NCBI GenBank assembly: GCA_030062745.1
Contig: CP099841.1
Location: forward strand, 3,968,001 to 4,032,000
Direction: 5' to 3'
DNA from: Capitulum mitella
Taxonomy: Eukaryota > Arthropoda > Thecostraca > Pollicipedomorpha > Pollicipedidae
DNA: 64,000 nt
Under the pieces are notes generated by a model, which was given only the letters and a program-made list of their open reading frames with translations, did no database searches and was not told where the DNA came from. The position numbers and the translations under genes were made by a program. Numbering within the stretch: the stretch's first letter is position 1; each line of letters starts with the position of its first letter. Below are positions 34,165 to 46,400 of this stretch, in pieces.

Positions 34165-35735
34165 TATATAAATAAATATGTATATATATATAATTTTTGC
34201 GTTTTACAGCGCTTTAACCGGGTAATTGGGTACATTATTACGAAACAACTTTAACGCAGACAGTTGACATAAAACTTACTTTGGGTAAAAAAACTCCATC
34301 CATGGTAAATGACCTCACTCCACTTCTTTTGACTTTGCGGAAGTTAGCAAACGGCAGAAGTGACCATATGTACCGGTGTTGGCTACCTTCATTGAAAATA
34401 CGCCAAAAGCTGCGCGTAGCGCCCTCATTTACACTCAAGCTATCCAGTGCTGATCGAAACCTGATCTGCAAAAGATGAAAAAAATGACGCCATAGGTCAA
34501 TGATTTGACATGACCTCGACCCGACATCCTCCGTCAAGACGCCAAATGAATGGAAATTGTCGTATTCCGCGTTTTAACGTTCAAACAATCACCCTTTTCC
34601 CGTTTCGTTCGAAAAGTCGTACGAAATAGCCTGTGCGGGCAGAAAAAGTGTCCAAGGTTGACCTTGACGGCCCCATTTGGCCTTGAAGATATTGACCTAG
34701 GGTCATGTAAATTGTACACAATGTTAATCGTTATGGCCCCACCCTATCCACGTAATTTCATGTCTCTAGCTCTTTCCGTTTCCCAGATTGGAGGGAGGTA
34801 CTTTTGTGTCCCCGCTTCAAATGCGCGTTAGCGCGAAACCCCCTTCCACTGCGCGTGTTAACACTCGCACGGATGACTTGTCAAATACGACGTGGGGGCC
34901 AAATTGACCCCTCCCTTGAGATCTCGAAAACTAACGGGGCTGGATCCACCGAATTTGCAGCGTAGATGCAATCCTAAAGGAGCTTCCTTGTGTAAAAAGC
35001 TGGTGTTTCTGGAGTGTGACCTTCAAGGTCAAATGAGGCCAGAGGTTCAAATTTGGTTCGCCAGACTTCCGCTTGTACCGCGAATACCAGCCCCAAGAAG
35101 TACGGGACATTTTTGTAGGACACACAGAACTGCAATAATTGGTAAATCATTTACATTGTTTGGGCCAGTACTTATGTTTATATTAATGCTTGAGCACAAC
35201 GTAAGCCATATGGCTGTAATTTCACGAAGTGTAATACATCTTGTTTTATGGTATTTCGAGGTTAACTCTGCCGCTGACTTCGAATTTGCCACCCAAGAAT
35301 ACTTTGCACTTTAAATTTCTGCCACCTGCCACCTGCCAAGGCCTCCCAAGGCCACCTGAAGTCAGGCTAGGTCACTGAGCTAAAGATACCTCGAAAAAAT
35401 GAAGATCGCGAAAATTTGTTCCACAGAGCCAACTGCCGTCATCCGGCACAATTTTAGCACTAGAGATTTCGCACTGATAAGTAAAAACCTCATGAAGTCC
35501 TCCGGTTTCGTGAGAATAGTACGCATGGACGGAATGCTGGACCGAAGGCAAAACCTTTTTGACACCTTTTTACCCAAACGTGTACCGTACCTGGGTAATT
35601 TTGAGCGCTGAATTCGAAATCATTGTCAGAAAAAGAAACACTCTACAAAGCAAGTTATTGCAGAAACAGGTGTACCACGGTCAATCAAGGCTATCTCAGG
35701 CCAGTGACGTGGGATGGCCTAGAAGAGATCAAAAC
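34165..35735. other. No supported gene
   Basis: Contains further GACCTTGA and AAGGTCA motifs (for example near 34660, 35020) and a TGCGCGTGTTAACACTCGCAC palindrome-like block near 34848, which resembles the inverse of a block near 33513. Possibly an older, eroded relative of the foldback. Confidence 0.4.
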
Positions 35736-35868
35736 CATCTGAATATGTGGTAAGTCATTTCTGACATTGCTTTGTGTCATTGTAACCTTGAAGCAGACAT
35801 TGGCATCTGAATATGTGGTAAGTCATTTCTGACATTGCTTTGTGCCATTGTAACCTTGAAGCAGGCAT
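35736..35868 (+). repeat. 68-bp tandem duplication, nearly identical
   Basis: 35736-35803 and 35804-35868 start CATCTGAATATGTGGTAAGT and differ at one base within the shared part. Confidence 0.92.
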
Positions 35869-35869
35869 G

Positions 35870-38379
35870 TCATTGTTTGGCCTTTACAGAAAACGGGTGT
35901 GCGCGACCACACTTTCTCTCTCCGTGACTTGATTGATATCGACCGAAAATTTGAAACACACCGGTGGAAGATAAAGTGGCCTTTTACATATGTTCCGATT
36001 GTTTTTGCTGAGGTGATTACAACAGAATTTCTATGTGTAGAAGTAATATTTTATCTTTGGCCTTGATCTGATCTCGTGATCTGACCCCGGATCAATCAAA
36101 CTATGCTGCATTTTTTCAGTCGATTATTTGTGCACCTATAGAAAGTTTGTAAGTCTTTTTTGAACTATATTCGTCGCAGCAGTTTGAAGTGCACCCTAAA
36201 AATGAATATTTCTTAAAACCATGACCTGACCCGCTCTTACTTGGTGATCCCGAACGACCTTGATATTTCTTAACACCAAAAGTTCCGCTATTCAGTTTTG
36301 TACGGCTGTTCCAAATTTGCGGCGGCTATGCTGCGCTGTTTGAAACCTATTCTGGAAAAAACCTCGTGAAACCTTTTGAACCCCCGCCCGCGCGCGTGTT
36401 AAGGTAATGTTTAACAGTAACACGTGTTTTGAACTGAAAAAGCCAAGCTGGAGCCTTTGTCGTCTTAGAGGCTAATTTGTGATATACACTGTGCCTGAGA
36501 ACTCTACATTTACGGAGTTTCAAAGCAATTTCCAACGGTTTCCCCGCATGGCCTGTTCCGCCGCGTCCCATTTCCGACTGCTGCGTGACTTCACGAGCAG
36601 ACACGTCAATGAACGCCTGCGTTCAGTAACCTGAGCAGACTGGTATTTCGTAGTGTAAGTGAATGATGCCTGGGTATGCTTTTAATTCGTCACGTTTTCT
36701 GCAGCTTAGAGGCATTAAAAAACGGCCTGCAAACGTCCTCAGCGGCATCTGTTTTATAAACCAAGCCTATTTATGAAACGCCGTTCAGGGTGGAGCATTC
36801 CCCACATTAACCAAGAGCGGATCTTGAAGGATCTTCGACACTCGCCTTGGAGTGGGTTTCAATCCTCTCGTGCGTTGGATGGGAGCTCCTCTAAAGACTG
36901 CAATATTTTCCTCCAACAGAATTCACCATAACGTTTGCTGGACACCGACAATGTGTCAAGCTGTGTCAAGGGTCCAGTCGAAGTGTAGGAGGAACGACGA
37001 GCCCGAATGTGCTGCATCACACTCGGCCATAGTATTTGGACCTCGTCTGTAATAAAGTGCTGGTAAAGCACCCGGGTCTGGACACACGAAAGATGGTGGC
37101 TACGACCTGAGGACTGACGACTTCACATTACAAGTCGATACTGAATGGCAAGTTTAAAAACGGCGGGTTTGACAACACGCGAATCATTTACAGAGTCCTG
37201 GCATGTCTACAAACCGAAACCAATTCTACTTAATCCGCTTACACCATCGCCGAGTTTCAAGGGTCGATCCTGACCGTGTGCTAGGAGGGGTGGGGGTAAA
37301 TCTCCATAAATGTTCCTGAAAATTCCTTCCTGAAATGTTCCTTCCTCCCGGATTTCGGTCACTTTGCTTCGCAATTTTCGAAAATTGATTTGCGTTTAAA
37401 AAAGCATTACAAACGGAAAATGCATTTTTCCGCACGAAAAGGTGGGCCGAAAGAGATTTTGGCTTCCCTTTTCCAACGAAAGGGGAGCATGGCCCCGATG
37501 CTCCCCCCAGGATCGGCCAATGCAGAGCTTTGATGACAGAAACAAGGCCGACGTCACGTCGCCCAGAACAATACGGAGGCAGGACCACGATTCTTATTTG
37601 TTTCATAAATTTAGCCTTAACGTCTTCAGGTGGGTGGCGTTGAGACTTGAGATCAGCGACCATGAGAAACATAAAAGCCAAAGCAGGACCAGGGTTCTTA
37701 ACAGGGTTCTTATGATATATTACATGTCACTGCCGGAAATCGCGCTGCTGAATAAGAACTTCGGTAAAGACGGGTCAAAACGTGGTCGTGAAAGGAGCTG
37801 AAGCCTCTCACAATGAGTGAGGCACCCGACAGTGTCTCTTGACAGTGATTGAGAATGTTAGGTCCGTTGTGATGAAAGAGTCGCTGCGATGCCAAAACAA
37901 ATCTCCTAACCATCCGCGCCGTTTCCATAAATTTGGCGATTTCTGGCAAGAAAATTCTCTTTCAGGATTAGTCGTCAGCTTCCATATGATAGTATTAGCA
38001 GTTCGTTAAATGTGGACCAGGTTGTTTGTTCAAAACAACTCGTCGTTTAAATATTGCGCTGTCGCTTCAGATGGTTGGCCAAAGAATCTGTGATCCAACA
38101 TTCCTGTCAGTGGGCCATCTGATCGGTGCTTCGCCGATAAGTGCCTGAAGAAAGTGGCCTCAGACATTAGCAGTCCATCTTTTATCGACGACTATCTTCT
38201 GGAGCGTTAATTTGAAATGGAAAAAGGTTTCGCCTGTCATAATCATCTGGTCATTTCAGAAACGTGTCATTTGGAGCGCTTTGTTACCGGAACATTTGGG
38301 TGGGGCAGTGAGGCGTCCATAAAACATTCCATTTCAGCATATATTACATGTGCACATGACAAGAACAGCGCGGTTGTTA
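35870..38379. other. No supported gene
   Basis: Non-coding in appearance. A MITE-like GGGGAGCATGGCCCCGATGC stretch lies near 37480-37510 without clear ends. Confidence 0.4.
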
Positions 38380-38540
38380 AAGAAAATTGTTATGCTAGTC
38401 AATGAATAAAAACGAAAATTCACAAACAGCAGTTGCCTTGAAGCCGTGATCAAAGACAGCCTCAAAGGGTTCACAATGAATGAAACGTAGTGTTCATGAA
38501 CTTTCGTTTTTATTCATTAACTACTACAATAATTTTCTTA
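38380..38540. repeat. Inverted repeat element with a 17-bp perfect core
   Basis: AATGAATAAAAACGAAA at 38401-38417 is the exact inverse of 38502-38518. The similarity continues imperfectly on both sides, to about 38380-38425 and 38493-38540. On the minus strand the right arm supplies AATAAA (38509-38514), the first such signal downstream of the TIPE gene's stop codon. Confidence 0.85.
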
Positions 38541-38764
38541 AACTCAGTGGATTTGGAACCTTGCAAGCATTTCCATACGAGCAAGTCTGAAGTACCAAGG
38601 ACGTAGAACAAACAAACAGAAAAGCCCAATCTCAACGCGTCCACAAGACGCCATTATAGCCAGGGTGGGGTTACATCATTAACATGTCAACACTTGAACG
38701 GTAAAATAGTGCACCCATCGTCAGACAGATATCGAAATCACAGCCACCCACCTCATGCTTCCAC

Positions 38765-39732
38765 TTAGCTCGCGTCATCCTCGCCGGCTTCGAGGATCGT
38801 GTTCAGGTCCTTGGTGATTTTGCCCAGCAGTTCCCGATGCTCCGAGTTGCGAGCGAACACCGCATCCAAAAACTGGGGCTCCCGGAAGAACGAGAACACG
38901 TGCTCGATGCGCGCGAGCGTTTTATCCGTCAGATGTCGTTCCACCAACTTCATGAGCATGGCTTTCATGTCCGAGAGACTCTGAGTGATAAAGCTCCGGT
39001 CGTAGCTGAAGTCGATCTGATAAAAGCTGATGATAGTCATTGACGTCATCTGGAACTTGCGCTGGAACTTGGCCGCCAGCACCATTTCATCGTGGTCGAA
39101 TTGCTCGTTCTTATTCAGGATTCCCACCTTGACGACAACCTTGATAAGGTTCTTGATGACCTTTTCAGACTCCTTCTTGTTGCCAGTCTGCCAGAAAATG
39201 TACAGATCACATTTTTCAAAATCCTTTTCACTTTTTTACCCCTTCGTAACTGCTCCAAGGCTAAGTTTTGAAATGAGTCTCGGTTCCCCCGTAAGCCATG
39301 CCTTAGGGCAGCAGAGATTTCATCGATAGTTCCTCTGCCTTTGCCCTGTTCACTACAGCTAACCACCAGGGCACAGGCATAGACGTCTAGCAGAAAACGA
39401 CACTGGTCTATTTTAGGCAGCTCTTTCCATCACATGCTATAAACGTGGTTTTTAAAACAGGCAAATTAAAAAGTTCACCTGACGTGTATCAGGGCGGAAT
39501 GGTAATACTCATTGTAGCCAGCCAAACTAGGCGTTCGAAATGTCTTTTACAGCAGATTACGCAGATCCCGGAAGCGATGGCTTACCACATTTCTGCACAG
39601 CTTGTACAAATTGTCCAGGATTTGACTAGTGGCGTCGTCTAGCAGCGTCCTTGCCACAGTCTTGTTGCTGATCTTGCTGGCAAGCTTCTTCTGGACGCGG
39701 AGTCCGATGTCCTTGGCGCGGAACTCGCTCAT
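38765..39732 (-). CDS. TNFAIP8/TIPE-family protein, two coding exons
   Basis: TIPE proteins are small cytosolic all-helical proteins with a hydrophobic cavity that bind and transfer phosphoinositides; in animals they affect cell death and inflammation. Exon 39586-39732 starts at ATG (39730-39732 on the minus strand) and encodes 49 aa, with IGLRVQKKLASKISNKTVA and LLDDATSQILDNLYKLCRN. The donor is GTG|GTAAGC, phase 0. The 352-base intron ends at CTGGCAG. Exon 38765-39187 encodes TGNKKESEKVIKNLIKVVVK, QFDHDEMVLAAKFQRKF, FYQIDFSYDRSFITQSLS, LVERHLTDKTLARIEHVFSF and a C-terminal helix, ending at TAA. The total is 189 aa against 184-198 in vertebrate members, so it looks complete. An AG at 39742-39743 nine bases before the ATG suggests a 5' untranslated exon upstream. 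This locus is CpG-rich, unlike the 5' ends of the PPT2 and TPR genes. Confidence 0.95.
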
Positions 39733-39749
39733 TGCTGGCTCCTGGAAAC

Positions 39750-42100
39750 ATAAAAACGCGTCACGTGGGCGTGTATGAGATAAGGGCCCGCTGTCCGCGC
39801 CAGAGAAGCGACCATCTGGCGCAAATTGGCAATGGAACCAAATGCTCGGCGAGGATGGGAAAATCCGGAGGATGCACACGGATGCTGCCTCATATAGGTG
39901 TGCTGAAACCTAACGAGCAGGTCAAATGTTGACACATGGTCTACAAATAACGGTGAACACTCATCATTCGACGCTATTTCGGGACAGACCACCTTGAAAC
40001 GTCATGCAGTTATGGCGCAGGGATATACGCTTACCTCGCTCCATCAAGTTAAGTCGTTACCTTCTCACCAAGGTTGAAATGTCTAGTGTTGAACAAAAAA
40101 AAATCGTGAGATGATCCACAATTGGAAATGTGATCTACCTGGCATCGTTGCTCGAAAGCAAACCGTACGCTGTAACACAGCATACCAGAACGAGTCAGCG
40201 TTGAGCTGAAACGAACCGGCCAATCGGCGGCGCCCCGTTGGACCCCTGCAAATGCAGATGTTCTCAAACGCATTTTTCAACTCCTGACCTGAAACGACGT
40301 CGAAGAGAATTCAGACTAGAAACTCAGGCCATATGGAGGCCAGCCAAGCGTACAGTTCATTGTGTGGGGAGGCGAGGTTATGTAAACCAGGCGGTGTATC
40401 ACTTCTCGTGAAAGTAGCCGCTGGCTTTTGTAGCCGCTCATTTGCCGCGACAACCTCGATCAGTCACCGTGGCCGTGAAAGAACGAAATATCAAGCGCTG
40501 TTGCGACCGGGGATCGGGCCCAAGATTAGCCTCGGGTGCAAGAGTCGACCTAGCTTGTTCGGATCTAGTCCCAGGTAGGCCGGCGAACCCCGGCGCGCCG
40601 CGTCCACTCTGGACGTCCTGACCTCCCGCGCCCCTGGACGGCTCCGCCACTTCCGTAATCGGAGCTGGCCCAGTTCGGGCAGTCGGCGCCCGAGCCGGAC
40701 CGCGCCGGGCCGCGCCCGGCCGGGCCGAGCGCCGAGCGCCGCCCGCCGCGTGGACGGGTTATCGCCGCGATCGCGCCGCCCTCGCCTCGACCTCCGGCCG
40801 GCGGCGGTGGCGGCGCGGCGGCGGCGCGCGGCGCCTCCGCTCGCTGGCGCCGCGGCCGCGGGTGGGAGCAGACACCGCCGCGGCGACGCCAGTCGTCCTC
40901 GAAACGAGACGCGGCGGGACGGAGCGGCCGGCGGCATGGCATTCGTCACAAGGCTTCCATTTCCCCGGCAGCGGCGACTTCGTGACGTGCCATCATTACA
41001 TCTCGGACGGAATTACGGAGCTGGGACGATCCACATCGTGCCGACAAGCACATTCTACCGTGATGTAACACAATGGTGCGATCCACGTGACGATCGACTT
41101 GATTTATGCGCTTTCCGCATGCTGCGGGAGGTTCTGTCGCGGCCGAGTCTCGGGAACGCCAGCGCCTCAGGCTGGATGGAAACGACGAAATTCTCGCCAC
41201 GGGAAATGGCCCAAGGCAATACGTCGTCATTTCCAGAGCCTTGAGAATTCCAGGTGCCCGACGTGTCAACACGGGGTCTCAGAGAAAGAGCGCATGCGGG
41301 ACTAACACTTCGACGAACGGCACCCTGGGGACACTAGGCCTTGCGGTTCATGACCAGTTGCAAAACAAAACAAATGCTGCACATCCTGTTCGAGATTGCC
41401 TCAAAAGTTGGCCACATTGCCTTCCCGCGAAACGATTTTTTCAGCAGAGCAACAGATTTTGCTGACAGAGAACTGAACGACCGGTTTCGTCGCTGTTAGT
41501 TCGTCCGTGACAGTATCATACCACCGAAGAGTGAGTCACTGCACCCGTCTATCTTTCAGGTGAAGGCAATCGCACAGTCACATAAACTCTGATAGCGATT
41601 CGGACGTCTACCTAGGATAGCAGGACATATCAAGAAAATGCCGTGGGGAATCCTTCACGAATGCTAGTTTCCGAAGACCTCCACACCAGACGGTGAACAC
41701 TCCTGGCTGTTCGGCTGAATGGTTTCCGTGCGGTGGCAGACGTTCCATCTGATCAGTTGTTTCAAGCACTATTATTGCTCTTAGACGTAATCGTTTCCAC
41801 ACAACTGGCAGCCTTTGATTACAAGGTCTGATAAGTGATTTCCTCAACCTCCTCGTAATACGGTGCTGCAAGGTTCAGTTGGGAATTGGAGTCGGCAGAC
41901 AAACGTACAGAAAACAAATCGGATACACGTTAGCCAGAATCATCCACTGTCTTATGCTTCCAAACTACACGAAACACCAGACTTCAAACAGCTGAAGAAC
42001 AAAGGCACGGCCCCAGTCCACCTTCCCCAAGACACAACGTCAGCAACCATGCTATGGTCGTGACACCGCTGCGCCGGCAATATCCGGCCCACCGTTACCG
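39750..42100. other. Upstream of TIPE; CpG-rich block at about 40590-40960
   Basis: 40590-40960 is extremely GC- and CpG-rich and gives overlapping open frames on both strands (minus 40491-40949, 40565-40942; plus 40750-41244). It could be a promoter or 5' untranslated exon of the minus-strand TIPE gene, but no splice link was proved. No protein family was recognised. Confidence 0.4.
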
Positions 42101-42109
42101 ATGACGAGA

Positions 42110-43440
42110 CGGACATCACGACGGTGTCACGAGTCGGCAATCTGGGGCCCAGGCCGGACCGGCGCGGAGGCCAATGAAGCCATATTGCATGTCGTCGCCA
42201 CCGGGGCGGCGCCGGGGCGGGCGACGGGGCGCCCTGGCCGAGGTCGGCCGCTCACGCCACATGCAGTCGCCGCGGAGCCGTGAACACAGGGGTTTCCAGG
42301 GCCAGGTGCACGTGAATAGGTTCCTTCGAGGTCGGCGGCGCTTCACACTCGGCCGTCGGCGCGGAACGTCCGGACGGCGCGGCTGCACGCTGGCCCCACG
42401 TGCGGGCAGTCGGACGTCCCGCGGCCGGCCGCGGCGGCCTTGACTGACGGCGGCGGCGCGGCGCCAAATACGGCGCATGCACGAGTTACCTCGCCGCCCG
42501 GCAGCACGAATCAGTCCGCCCGTCGGCTCCGCGGCCGGCCGGGCGGCGCCGCCGCGCGGGTCCGCCGCACGCCTGCGTGTTCTCCGGCCGGGGAGGCGCG
42601 GCCGGCGCCGGGAGCCGCCCCGCCGCACGGCGCCGATGACGCCGGCCGGAGGCGTGCTGTTGAGGCGCGGCCCGGCGTGCCCGGCGACCCTGCCCGCTGA
42701 CCGGCCGGCCGCCTCTCCGCCGGGTCGGACGGGTCCAAGGTCGCGCGACGCCGACCGCACGAAGTGGGTCAACGGACTGCTTAATCGCTTCCTCACTGAC
42801 GTGGCCGATGGCTTCGCGCAGGAACACGTTCGCGCGAGAGCAAGCGGTTTCCAACGCGCGGGTTTACGACAGCGACCGGCGCACGCGCTCGTGTCTTGCT
42901 GCGCTGCTGTTGCAGTGCGGCACGCAACGGCCGGAGGATTTGAAAGAGCGGCGAGCCGCGCGCGGGTCCTCACCTGTGGGGCCGGCCGGATGTGCAGTCC
43001 ATACGCCGACTGGCGCCTCTCCGCGGCCGCGTGCCGCCCTCCGCCGGCGTTCGGCCTGTCTGGAGCTAGCGAGAGAGAGCAGCGCCGCCAGCTGCCCGAT
43101 CGCCGCCCGGCGCACGTCCCGCCCCCGGCCGGCAGCTGCCCGCTCTGCGCGGCCGGCGCGCGCCAACGGCCGCCGGCGCCGGCCGCCGCGGCGCGCCTGC
43201 CACCTGGCGGCTGCGCCCTCAACCAGCGCGGCGGCGGCCAGCGACGGGCGCGACCGCCGGCGAGGGGACGGGAAGGGACGGGACGGCCGGACCGCGGTCC
43301 ACGCGCCGGCCGACCGCGGGCTGACCGCCGATCCCCTGCCGCAGCGCCAGCGACACGGGTATGGTGTCTGCATCGGTCTGTGTTGTTGACTCAGCGCGCT
43401 GACGTTTGGAAGGACAAAGTGCCGGTTCCCCACGCCTGAT
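42110..43440. other. Very GC- and CpG-rich block with long overlapping frames
   Basis: Open frames of 368 codons (minus 42116-43222) and 320 codons (plus 42477-43439) overlap. Both are dominated by Arg, Ala, Gly and Pro and have no recognised domain, so I treat them as a consequence of base composition. A CpG-rich promoter or first-exon region of an unseen gene is possible. Confidence 0.4.
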
Positions 43441-43444
43441 TGGT

Positions 43445-46400
43445 GTTCTTTTACCCTCGGCTTTTTAATGCGAGAAATGTGGGAAAGTGGCAAACGCACG
43501 CTGATACTGTTTCGTCGGACTGACAAAAACGGCCGTTGGGCTTGAGAAAGCCTAGCTGATGGCTTCCATGACAACAGCAAATCATCTGTTACATGTTCCG
43601 TTCCCACGCTTCGAAACACTACCTGCCTACCACATCCGTCTGCAGAGGCTGCAAGGGCTGCAGACCTGACCCGACACGCCCTCCGTGATCGCCACAACTG
43701 CATGTTCCCTCGAGCCGGGCAGGTGCCAGTGTGCCGCGCGCCGGCCCTGTTCGCCACTGATGACGTCAGTCCTGTGACGCCCGGCGGCGCTGGAAGCATG
43801 GCGGCTGCCCCGGAGGTCCATGAGCAGCCGCTGGCCGACTGTGGCCCTCCGCTGCGCACCTGCCGCCTGCGACAGCAGCCGGGGCCTCTGTGTTTCCGTA
43901 GCCTTGGCCGAGGCTTTGTCAGCGCCTACAGTGAACGAGTGCCGGGGGCCAAGGAAAAACGATGGTACGCGAGGCGGAGGGCAAAATTATGACGGGACAA
44001 AATCTATTCCAATTGCCGTAATTTAGTGATACTGCGCCATTGCATCGTGAATCAAAACCAGTGGCTGTGCACACAACATACGGTCCGCTTCAGTTATGTT
44101 AACTGATACATATATTAAACCTTAACGAGTAGGTTTAATGCGTGTAACAGCTATCATAACTGAAGCGGACTGAATGTTCAATAGCAGCAGAGGGTGATGG
44201 CAATGCGCTAATGGCACTTCCTCTCCCCTTGGGCCTCCTAGAGACTGTCTCAACTATCACCCGACATTGCCATCTCTTCATTTCGTGATGGCGTGGAGAG
44301 CTTTGTCATGTCATGCCGGGTTTCCTCCTCGGCGCCGTCTCCCGTTAACGTGGAGGCAGCCAGGCTCTCCTGGCGGAGAGAATATCCGCTCGTGACAGTG
44401 CACGGCCACGCGCCGACTTTTGGGGGCCTCTCCCGCTGCGTCCGTCTCCTGCTTGAGTGTGGCCGCCACGAAAACTTTGGAACCGGAGAATACCAGCTCT
44501 TCCTGCCCTGGACGTCTATATAACACTCGTCAAGGCCTGCCATGCGTAATACAGAATGAGGCGGAGAGGCAGAGTTGAGAAGCGTATCGTTGAATAGATG
44601 CACGTGAGTTCCGCAGGCGGGAGGGGTGATCTTAGCCTTTGGAGCGTCTCTTTCAATGCAGCCCTCATGGAAGTGGTTTTCCATTCCGATAAAGTTGGTA
44701 GTGCCGGTCATTCTCTTTTGTTCAGCCTATGATCCCATTTCCTGGTCTTTTCACCTGTCGTAAGCGATTCGATGCTTCTAACTGAATCCGGTTTTGTCAC
44801 ATGACGTGTATTCATTCTCCGATTTTTTGATGGCTTGGACTTTCGAAAGAGACTGATGCGTCACTCGAAATGAATACGGAACAAGACTGAGCCTTTTCTC
44901 CGATCGTTGTCAACGGCGCTACTTCATCCCAGGGCACGTCACCTTATACGCCTCCTGACCGCTCTTCGCATCGATGCCAGGCGAAGATTGACGAACGGAT
45001 CCAATCAAATCAATTCGTGCAGCTAGCTCAAGCTCCACCCACTTTCGTCACACCCCCAGAAGCCGTAAACCCTTGGCATTTCCGTCGGAGCAGCACCGGG
45101 TGGCGAACGTGACGCGTGCGTCAGCGTGCTGCTGCAAGCAAACACGCTCCGGCTCGGTCTGCATGGCGAATTCAGAGGCCTCTTCCCACCGATGCGCTGG
45201 ACCCGGCGTGTGTGACGCATGCAAATGCGACTGGCTCAAAGTTTGTTTAGCTGAAACGCTGTGAGCTAATCCAATGCTGGCCGGCGCTTTGCTGAACCGT
45301 CCAAAGGGCTGCCGGCTGCTTTCGTTGCGAGTACGATTTTTGCGAATGTTTTTTTTGTAGGACACGGAGGCGAACTTTAGCCAACTGTAATAGAAACATG
45401 ATTCTAGGTAGCAAATTTTAGTCTGCGAATGGTTATGAGGTTGTTCCATTGAAATAGCTGTCACAGTCATTAGCGTGTGTTTTCTCGCTTGGGATGCATT
45501 GGAATCGCCATGCAATTCAGAGGGATTCAATTTTCAGTTCCATTTTGGGATCCTCTGCTCAGATGACCACGTGCATGTCAATGAGCCCCGGCCAGCTCAC
45601 CCTCGTTGCAGAGTCTGCAGCAACGCTATGCGGCATGGTTAGAGAGCACAACGTGAGTACGTAAATCATCTCTGGATATTCATGGAATACTGTTCCAGAA
45701 ACATTCATGGTCAAACGTCGGTTCGTGACCTCATTTGATCCCGTGCTCCAGAGCGAAGTCCAGTTACTCCTCAGGGTGCAAACTGTCATGGGAAAAGGCT
45801 TGTTTGAAAAATTCATTTCCTTCCTTTCGACCATCTTAGATCAGGGCTGTGCCTCTAGAACAGTTGGACATGGCGCATTTCTGGGGTTTTGACTTGGCCT
45901 GTTTCGTTCTCAGTGACCACCTCTGGGACAACGACAGGCCATTTTTTCAGTCCCACAAGGCCGAAGACTGATGTTTGAAGAAACGAAGCCGATCGTTTGA
46001 TTTGGGGTAGATAGGGATAGGGCAAAGCAGATTTATGCAGCAAATGGTAGCTGGTCAAACAGCAGGGTGTTAATCCAGGAAGGCATGGTGCGAACACCAG
46101 GCAACACGCCAGGCCGCCAAGCATGTCCCACGCCAGAGCCGCAGTGCGGAATCAGCACGCGCCGAACGATATCTTCGGTAGATCGATGACAGTGTACAAG
46201 CGACGTTTTGATCATCCAGCTTGCCATCGTGTAGCGTGAAGCAGAGGTGGAAACACTCCACCGTCATAAGAGGGGCAAACTGCATTGGGAGGGGGGAATG
46301 ACTGAATTGATACCATCTGGTTTTTAAAAAATGCATGCAAATTTGCTGGCGAGCAAAACCACAGTTAGATCTTAACTTTACATACATTGCGATGCATGTA

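Noticed and set aside
37226..38520. Possible mariner transposase remnant
   Set aside because: No D,D34D-type motif or consistent frame could be traced on either strand.
40491..41244. Arg/Ala-rich frames as first exons of a new gene
   Set aside because: No splice or domain support; more likely promoter-type GC-rich sequence.
42116..43859. 368-codon minus, 320-codon plus and 331-codon minus frames as genes
   Set aside because: They overlap each other, are dominated by Arg, Ala, Gly and Pro, and show no domain, as expected of CpG-dense DNA.
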